Source: Anaerolineales bacterium (GTDB lineage Bacteria > Chloroflexota > Anaerolineae > 4572-78 > J111). Taken from it: DNA of 7,954 nucleotides. Numbering within the stretch: the first letter of the stretch is position 1; the number at the start of each line of letters is the position of its first letter. Both the position numbers and the translations under genes were made by a program. The DNA is taken from assembly GCA_012032575.1 (NCBI GenBank), contig JAAUSP010000344.1, positions 1 through 7,954 of the forward strand, in the 5' to 3' direction. The notes below the pieces were generated by a model that saw only the letters and a list, made by a program, of their open reading frames with translations, ran no database searches and was not told where the DNA came from. Shown in pieces: positions 1 to 4,648 of this stretch.

Positions 1-1131
1 TGGGAAGTCGGCGCACCGCAGATTCGCAACCGGGGCACGGTAGCCGGAAATATGATCACGGCCTCGCCGGCCAACGATACCATTCCCCCGCTGATGGCCC
101 TCGACGCCTCGGTGACGCTGCAAAGCGTCAGAGGCAGCCGTACCCTGCCGCTCAAAGAGTTTTTCCTGGGCGTCCGCAAAACCGCCCTGGAACCGGACGA
201 AATGCTGGTAGATATCTCATTTCCGGCGATGGCCAATTACCAGGTTGGCACTTTTGTAAAATTGGGCTTGCGCCGGGCACAGGCGATTTCGATTGTCAAC
301 GTGGCGGTGGTGTTGAGCATGCTGGCCGACACGGTGACGCAGGCCCGCATTACCCTGGGCAGCGTCGCCCCGACCATTGTCCGGGCCACCGACGCCGAAC
401 GGTTTTTGACCGGCAAGGTTTTGACCCGCGACGTGATGGCCCGCGCCGGTGCGCTAGCGGCGCAAACCATTAGCCCCATCAGCGATGTGCGCGGTTCAGC
501 CGAGTACCGGCGCTATATGAGTGAAACATTGGTTCGCCATACGCTGCAAATGCTGGCCGATGGCACCGAGTCCGACACCCTGCCGCCCAAGCCGGTCATG
601 CTCTGGGGCAGTAGCGACGGCCATTTCCCTGCCCTGAACGGCGACGAGTCCCTCCTGCACACCGAAGCCGCCGACGAACCCATCGCCACGACGATCAACG
701 GCGAATTTCGTTTTATTCACGGCGCGAATGACAAAACCTTGCTGCGGATGCTCCGCGAGGACGCCGGCCTGATTGGAACTAAAGAAGGCTGCGCCGAAGG
801 CGAGTGCGGCGCGTGTACGGTCCTCCTCGATGGGATTGCGGTGATGAGCTGCCTGGTGCCAGCCCCACGCGCTCACAACAGCCAGATTGTGACCCTGGAA
901 GGTCTGGCTCAAGGAGACAAGCTGCACCCGGTGCAGGAAGCCTTTATTAATGAGGGCGCAGTGCAATGCGGCTACTGTACCCCCGGCTTTCTAATGAGCG
1001 GCGCGGCGCTCATGGCCGAACGCAAACGGCCCACCCGTGATGAAATCAAGCAGGCCATCACCGGCAATCTGTGCCGCTGCACGGGCTATTACAAGATTTT
1101 GCAGGCGTTGGAGAAAGCCTACGAGTTGTAA
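1..1131 (+). CDS. Molybdenum hydroxylase FAD-binding and [2Fe-2S] subunit fusion, 5' truncated
   Basis: This is the electron-transfer subunit of a xanthine dehydrogenase-family hydroxylase; it would pass electrons from the Mo cofactor through two [2Fe-2S] clusters to FAD. The frame is open from base 1, and the flavin-binding motif IRNRGTVAGN is encoded before the first ATG at 52, so the true start lies upstream of the window. In visible numbering (376 residues), about 1-190 are the end of the FAD domain plus the CO-dehydrogenase flavoprotein C-terminal domain. Residues 191-228 look like a linker, and 229-376 are the ferredoxin-like and [2Fe-2S]-binding domains. Cluster ligands are complete: C264, C269, C272 and C284 (plant-ferredoxin type), then C323, C326, C358 and C360 (CGYC and CRCTGY). 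The order FAD then Fe-S is the reverse of classical XdhA but matches the coxM-coxS gene order, so a fusion of adjacent M and S genes is a natural origin. The catalytic subunit gene follows after 111 bases. The family assignment is secure; the substrate is not. Confidence 0.93.
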   Translation, partial: WEVGAPQIRNRGTVAGNMITASPANDTIPPLMALDASVTLQSVRGSRTLPLKEFFLGVRKTALEPDEMLVDISFPAMANYQVGTFVKLGLRRAQAISIVNVAVVLSMLADTVTQARITLGSVAPTIVRATDAERFLTGKVLTRDVMARAGALAAQTISPISDVRGSAEYRRYMSETLVRHTLQMLADGTESDTLPPKPVMLWGSSDGHFPALNGDESLLHTEAADEPIATTINGEFRFIHGANDKTLLRMLREDAGLIGTKEGCAEGECGACTVLLDGIAVMSCLVPAPRAHNSQIVTLEGLAQGDKLHPVQEAFINEGAVQCGYCTPGFLMSGAALMAERKRPTRDEIKQAITGNLCRCTGYYKILQALEKAYEL

Positions 1132-1150
1132 TCTTTCTGGATGTACTCAA

Positions 1151-1211
1151 GCATGTGGTGCGTGGTGCGTGGTCCGTTCATTTCACGCAAGACGCAACAC
1201 GAAACACGAAA
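1151..1211. repeat. Inverted array of 7-base repeats in the hydroxylase spacer
   Basis: The left arm holds tandem heptamers GTGCGTG (1158-1164), GTGCGTG (1165-1171) and GTCCGTT (1172-1178). The right arm holds CACGCAA (1184-1190), GACGCAA (1191-1197), CACGAAA (1198-1204) and CACGAAA (1205-1211). The reverse complement of the right arm is a run of TTGCGTG-like units, so the two arms share one heptamer and can pair imperfectly around a loop of about 5 bases (TCATT). The repeat fills most of the 111-base gap between the two hydroxylase genes. It could be a dispersed intergenic repeat family or an mRNA hairpin between the two cistrons; the sequence alone does not decide. No convincing promoter is seen in the spacer, only an AT-rich patch at 1211-1220. 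Confidence 0.7.
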
Positions 1212-1242
1212 TTATATTTTGTTAGATAGCAAAGTGTGATCT

Positions 1243-3477
1243 ATGTCAAACAACACCATCGGCCAATCCTTCAAACGTCTTGACGCGCTGGGTAAAGTTA
1301 CGGGGCAAACGCTTTATCCCGGCGACCGAACTCACGACAATGAGTTGTGGCTCAAAGTTCTTTTTGCCCGGCGACCTCACGCCCGCGTGGTCAGCATTGA
1401 TACCAGCGCCGCCGAAGCCCTGCCCGGCGTGATGGGCGTACTAACAGCCAGAGATGTGCCGGTCAACCAATACGGCTTGCAGGTCCCCGATCAGCCGGTG
1501 CTGTGCGGGCCGGGGTCCAACAAGAAGGGCGGCGATATTGTCCGCTTTGTGGGTGATAATGTGGCGGTGGTGATTGCCGAAACTGAGAAAATCGCGGCCC
1601 AGGCCCGCGACCTGGTCGAGGTGGAGTACGAGGATTTGCCGGGAGTATTTGATCCTGTCTGGGCTATGTCGGGCCAGGCGCCGCAGTTGCACCCCGGCGT
1701 GCTCAACAACATCGCCGATTACAAGCGCATCCGCAAGGGCAACCCTGAACCCGCCTGGCGCAGGTGTGATGTTATCATCGAGGGGGTCTATCACACGCCC
1801 TTCCAGGAGCATGCCTACCTCCAGCCTGAAGCCGGCACGGCCTATCTCGACGACGAAGACCGGATTACGGTTCACTGCGCCGGCCAATGGACCTGGGAAG
1901 ACCAGCAGCAAATTGCCCACGCCCTGGACCTGCCACCTGAAAAAATCCGGGTAATTTACGACGCCATCGGCGGCGCTTTTGGCGGGCGCGAAGATATGAG
2001 CGTGCAGATCATTTTGGCCCTGGCCGTGATGCGCATGGTCGAGCGGCATGGCAGCCGCCGCCCGGTGAAAATCATCTGGAGCCGCGAAGAGTCCATGATC
2101 GGTCACTGCAAGCGCCACCCGATGACCATAACTTCCAAATGGGGCGCAAAGGCCGACGGCACGCTGATCGCGGCTGAAGTCGAAATCATTGCCGATGGCG
2201 GCGGCTACATGTACACCAGCAACAAGGTACTGGGCAACGCCGTGTTGGGCGCGACCGGCCCCTACGAATTTCCGCATGTCAAGCTGGACGCCTATGCCAT
2301 TTACACCAACAACCTGGTCAGCGGCGCGTTTCGCGGGTTTGGCGGGCCGCAGGCCCATTTTGCCGCCGAGATGCAGATGAACAAGCTGGCCGAAAAGCTG
2401 GGCAAAGACCCGGTGGAACTGCGGCTGAAAAACATTCTGGATGAAGACAAACTGACCTCCGTCGGCACGACCATCCCCGGCGGGGTGAGCATGGAAAAAG
2501 TTATCCGTGAGACCGCCTGGAAATCCAACTGGACCAGCCGGCTGGGGTCGCGCGGCGAGAACGACCCCGATTACCCGGAGCCGCTGCCCCGGCACGTTTC
2601 CGGCAAAGGGTTTGCCGCCGGCTTTAAGAATATCGGCTTTAGTTTTGGCTATCAGGAAAACAGTTGGGCCGAGGTGGAACTGCGTGGCGGCAGCGAGGTC
2701 GAAGAGGCGATTGTGCGCATCGCCGGGGCGGATGTGGGCCAGGGCCACCATACCGTGATGGCCCAGATTGCCGCCGAAGCGCTGCGGATTGATCCGGCCA
2801 AAATCAGGATGGAGGCTTCGGACACCGCCTTTACCCAGAGTTCCGGCAGCGCCAGCGCCTCGAGGTTGACCTTTATGGCCGGCAATGCGGTCAAAGAAGC
2901 GGCTGAATTTGCCCGGCGCAAGTGGCAGTCCGAAGAACGTCCCGCCATCGCCGAGGCCACCTGGCTGGCCCCCAAAACCACCAACCTCGACCCGGAGACC
3001 GGCTACTCCGTGCCCAACTTTGCCTACGGCTACGTGGCCCAAATGGCCGAAGTCACCGTTGATACCGAAACCGGCTTTATCACCGTCAACCGGGTGGTCT
3101 GCGCCGACGATGTCGGTAAAGCGATCAATCCCGAACAGATTGTCGGCCAGATCGAAGGGGCGATTGTCCAGGCGCATGGGTATACCGTTTTAGAGGATTT
3201 TCGCATGGACAAGGGCAAGGTGTTGACTCCCCACTTCAGCACCTACCTTATCCCCGGTGTGTACGACATCCCCAAGCGGGTTGACTCGATCATCGTCGAA
3301 GACCCGCATCCTAACGGTCCCTTCGGCGCACGCGGCATGGCCGAAATGCCCTATCTGCCCTATGCCGCCGTCATCGCCTCGGCGGTGTTCGATGCCATCG
3401 GTGTCTGGTTTGACGACTTTCCGCTGACGCCGGAGCGGGTGCTGCGCGGGTTGGGTAAAGTACGAAACAGGTGGTAA
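1243..3477 (+). CDS. Molybdenum hydroxylase, molybdopterin-binding catalytic subunit (xanthine dehydrogenase family)
   Basis: This is the large catalytic subunit that hydroxylates its substrate at a molybdopterin-bound Mo centre. At 744 residues it is within the usual 700-800 range and looks complete. Residues about 10-125 form the a/b hammerhead domain, followed by the two Mo-cofactor-binding domains. Visible cofactor motifs are GGAFGGRED (243-251), AFRGFGGPQ (362-370) and, in the C-terminal half, a VGQG segment and a SASASR segment. E701 in GARGMAEMP (695-703) sits where the catalytic glutamate (Glu1261 of bovine xanthine oxidase) belongs. E250 matches bovine Glu802 and R364 matches Arg912. 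The counterpart of substrate-orienting Arg880 appears to be N332, which argues against a purine substrate. It is not a form I CO dehydrogenase, because the AYRCSFR active-site loop is absent. The start at 1243 fits the first conserved residues, but the Shine-Dalgarno sequence is weak (AAAGTG). Aldehyde, aromatic or N-heterocycle hydroxylation are all possible. Confidence 0.92.
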   Translation: MSNNTIGQSFKRLDALGKVTGQTLYPGDRTHDNELWLKVLFARRPHARVVSIDTSAAEALPGVMGVLTARDVPVNQYGLQVPDQPVLCGPGSNKKGGDIVRFVGDNVAVVIAETEKIAAQARDLVEVEYEDLPGVFDPVWAMSGQAPQLHPGVLNNIADYKRIRKGNPEPAWRRCDVIIEGVYHTPFQEHAYLQPEAGTAYLDDEDRITVHCAGQWTWEDQQQIAHALDLPPEKIRVIYDAIGGAFGGREDMSVQIILALAVMRMVERHGSRRPVKIIWSREESMIGHCKRHPMTITSKWGAKADGTLIAAEVEIIADGGGYMYTSNKVLGNAVLGATGPYEFPHVKLDAYAIYTNNLVSGAFRGFGGPQAHFAAEMQMNKLAEKLGKDPVELRLKNILDEDKLTSVGTTIPGGVSMEKVIRETAWKSNWTSRLGSRGENDPDYPEPLPRHVSGKGFAAGFKNIGFSFGYQENSWAEVELRGGSEVEEAIVRIAGADVGQGHHTVMAQIAAEALRIDPAKIRMEASDTAFTQSSGSASASRLTFMAGNAVKEAAEFARRKWQSEERPAIAEATWLAPKTTNLDPETGYSVPNFAYGYVAQMAEVTVDTETGFITVNRVVCADDVGKAINPEQIVGQIEGAIVQAHGYTVLEDFRMDKGKVLTPHFSTYLIPGVYDIPKRVDSIIVEDPHPNGPFGARGMAEMPYLPYAAVIASAVFDAIGVWFDDFPLTPERVLRGLGKVRNRW

Positions 3478-3483
3478 AGTTCC

Positions 3484-3917
3484 ATGCCCAAACAAGATAT
3501 TCATCATGACGCCGTTAAACGCGCCTTGATAAAAGATGGCTGGTCTATTACCCATGATCCTTTCACTTTACGAATCGGTAAGAAACGGTTATTCATTGAT
3601 TTGGGAGCAACACGTCTGATTAGCGCCGAAAAAGGATCGCAAAAATAGCAATTGAGGTTAAAAGTTTTATTGGGGTTTCAGACATCAACGACTTGGAGCA
3701 AGCTATAGGCCAGTATGTACTTTATCGCAAGATTCTTGACCAACAAGAAAGGGAGCGAATCTTGTATATTGCGATAACGCAGATTACATTTAACACTGTC
3801 TTTAGCAGCGAGTTAGGGCAACTCTTATTGGCTGATCAAACGATTTGTCTGATGGTTTTTGATGACGAAAGTGAGGTGGTGACGCAATGGATACCCGATC
3901 CGAATATCAAAGGCTAA
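3484..3917 (+). CDS. xisH: XisH family protein (fdxN element excision controlling factor), frameshifted
   Basis: This resembles XisH, one of three proteins required for excision of the fdxN element in heterocysts of Anabaena PCC 7120; the family has a PD-(D/E)XK nuclease-like fold. The ATG at 3484 follows AGGTGG (3469-3474), which lies in the last codons of the hydroxylase gene. The first frame gives 54 residues beginning MPKQDIHHDAVKRALIKDGW and stops at TAG 3646-3648. Homology resumes in the -1 frame at 3645 with IAIEVKSF and continues to the TAA at 3915-3917. Joined, the product is 144 residues, close to the family's roughly 140. Putative catalytic residues D39 and E58-x-K60 fall on opposite sides of the break, so neither fragment would carry a whole site. 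One extra A in the A5 run at 3641-3645 would restore the gene. No other lesion is seen. Its base composition is clearly more AT-rich than the flanking genes. It overlaps xisI by 31 bases. The family call is firm; whether the break is real is not. Confidence 0.82.
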
Positions 3918-4222
3918 TAAAAAATATTTTATTGGAATACAGTAAATTCAACCCAGCCTACGGTAATATTGACTCTAAGGTTCTCTTTGATGATGAGCGA
4001 GGCAGTTATGCTTTGTTACAAGTCGGTTGGGAAGGAACCGAATATGTACATGGCGACGTCATCCATATTGATTTGATTGGCGACCAGATTTGGATTCAAT
4101 ATGATGGCACGGAAGAAGGTGTTGCTTCCGAATTAGTTGAGGCTGGCGTCCCTAGAGAAAAAATTGTCCTCGGCTTTCGCCCGCCAAAGCTGCGACAGCA
4201 CACCGGCTTTGCCGTCGGATAG
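3887..4222 (+). CDS. xisI: XisI family protein (fdxN element excision controlling factor)
   Basis: This is an intact 111-residue XisI, the usual length for the family. The recognisable core reads YSKFNPAYGNIDSKVLFDDE near the N-terminus, then HIDLIGDQIWIQYDGTEEG in the middle and a C-terminal HTGFAVG. XisI is known genetically as an excision-controlling partner of XisH in Anabaena; its biochemical role is not established. The start is well supported: GAGGTGG at 3873-3879 sits 7 bases before the ATG, and the gene overlaps the end of xisH by 31 bases, which suggests translational coupling of the pair. It is strongly AT-rich at its start: the line 3901-3960 has 17 G or C in 60 by hand count, against visibly GC-rich hydroxylase genes. 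No terminator hairpin is seen after it. The composition and the isolated pair point to horizontal acquisition. Confidence 0.93.
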   Translation: MDTRSEYQRLIKNILLEYSKFNPAYGNIDSKVLFDDERGSYALLQVGWEGTEYVHGDVIHIDLIGDQIWIQYDGTEEGVASELVEAGVPREKIVLGFRPPKLRQHTGFAVG

Positions 4223-4231
4223 ACTCAGCCA

Positions 4232-4257
4232 ACCATTCAAATTCACCATTCACAATT
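4232..4257. repeat. Short degenerate tandem repeat (ACCATTC units)
   Basis: ACCATTC occurs at 4232-4238 and again at 4245-4251, separated by AAATTC and followed by ACAATT, giving a ragged period of 6-7 bases just after xisI. It is too short and degenerate to name a family. It resembles the heptamer-type spacer sequence at 1151-1211 in period but not in sequence. Confidence 0.35.
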
Positions 4258-4266
4258 AAAAAGTCT

Positions 4267-4329
4267 ATGCCCACTCTGCACTTGAAAGGCAAAAGCATCA
4301 TCCGCAAACACCAGCGGTACACCCCTTAA
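4267..4329 (+). other. 20-codon open frame, possible remnant of a gene start
   Basis: An ATG at 4267 opens 20 codons (MPTLHLKGKSIIRKHQRYTP) before TAA at 4327-4329. The opening MPTLHLKGK has the look of the N-terminus of a larger protein, and I have an unverified memory of similar starts in DNA methylase-like genes. No clear Shine-Dalgarno sequence precedes it. It may be debris left when DNA was inserted or deleted near the xisHI pair, or chance. Confidence 0.15.
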
Positions 4330-4373
4330 TTTCCAAATAAATTCAGAACCCTACCTTTCAACCTAACTTTCGA

Positions 4374-4393
4374 CAGGGGACTCTCGGCCCCTG
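4374..4393. promoter_or_regulatory. Inverted repeat CAGGGG-N8-CCCCTG, possible operator
   Basis: Perfect 6-base arms at 4374-4379 and 4388-4393 enclose an 8-base loop. The repeat ends 4 bases before the extended -10 (TGCTATACT) and covers the place where a -35 box would lie. A dimeric regulator could bind here and control the downstream operon. No regulator gene is visible nearby. A six-base palindrome can also occur by chance. Confidence 0.35.
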
Positions 4394-4396
4394 GCC

Positions 4397-4405
4397 TGCT
4401 ATACT
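4397..4405 (+). promoter_or_regulatory. Extended -10 promoter for the small membrane protein and MFS-PlsC operon
   Basis: TG at 4397-4398, one base, then TATACT at 4400-4405 matches the extended -10 form of a sigma-70-type promoter. The -35 region at 17 bases (GGGACT, 4377-4382) is poor, as extended -10 promoters allow. Transcription would start near 4412, leaving a leader of about 25 bases before the GTG at 4437. Confidence 0.45.
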
Positions 4406-4436
4406 GCGGTCATCATTAAACAGGTGGTCCCAAGCA

Positions 4437-4631
4437 GTGATAGGAGGCAAAAAAATAAACAGTATTACCCACGAGTCGCCCTTTTTGAGTACGCTGACGA
4501 TGCTGAGCGGGTTGATTGTTTTTTTGCTGGCGCTGGCAGTTGTCTTTTTGGCGATGTATGTCCTGCTGCAAACAGGCCAGTCCATTCTGGGGAATATTAC
4601 CATTACCTCGATTGGCTGGCCGTATCCGTGA
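4437..4631 (+). CDS. Small single-span membrane protein, 64 residues
   Basis: I do not recognise a family. The protein begins at GTG 4437, 9 bases after AGGTGG (4422-4427), and ends at TGA 4629-4631. The MFS-PlsC ATG follows 17 bases later with its own ribosome binding site. Residues 1-22 are polar with two lysines, about 23-44 form one strongly hydrophobic helix (GLIVFLLALAVVFLAMY inside it), and the last 20 residues are semi-polar and end in GWPYP. The positive-inside rule puts the N-terminus in the cytoplasm. The competing frame over the same bases, an upstream extension of the transporter, is cysteine- and arginine-rich with no membrane character, which favours this reading. The context suggests an accessory to the transporter-acyltransferase, but that is inference. 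Confidence 0.55.
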   Translation: MIGGKKINSITHESPFLSTLTMLSGLIVFLLALAVVFLAMYVLLQTGQSILGNITITSIGWPYP

Positions 4632-4648
4632 CAAAGCGAGGGGGTTCC

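Noticed and set aside
52..1131. Start of the first gene at ATG 52
   Set aside because: Codons 1-51 in the same frame encode the conserved flavin-binding segment up to GTVAGN, so 52 is an internal methionine of a gene cut by the window edge.
1441..3177. 578-codon open frame on the minus strand
   Set aside because: It lies wholly inside the molybdopterin subunit gene and its translation is low-complexity, rich in G, A, H and F, as expected for a GC-rich antisense shadow.
3693..3917. Independent 74-residue gene starting at TTG 3693
   Set aside because: The frame continues XisH homology upstream of 3693 (IAIEVKSF from 3645) and there is no ribosome binding site at the TTG; it is the 3' part of the frameshifted xisH.
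4424..4648. 75-residue N-terminal extension of the MFS-PlsC protein from GTG 4424
   Set aside because: The extension has no membrane or family character, the family's conserved start begins at 4649 behind a ribosome binding site, and the small membrane gene occupies the same bases.
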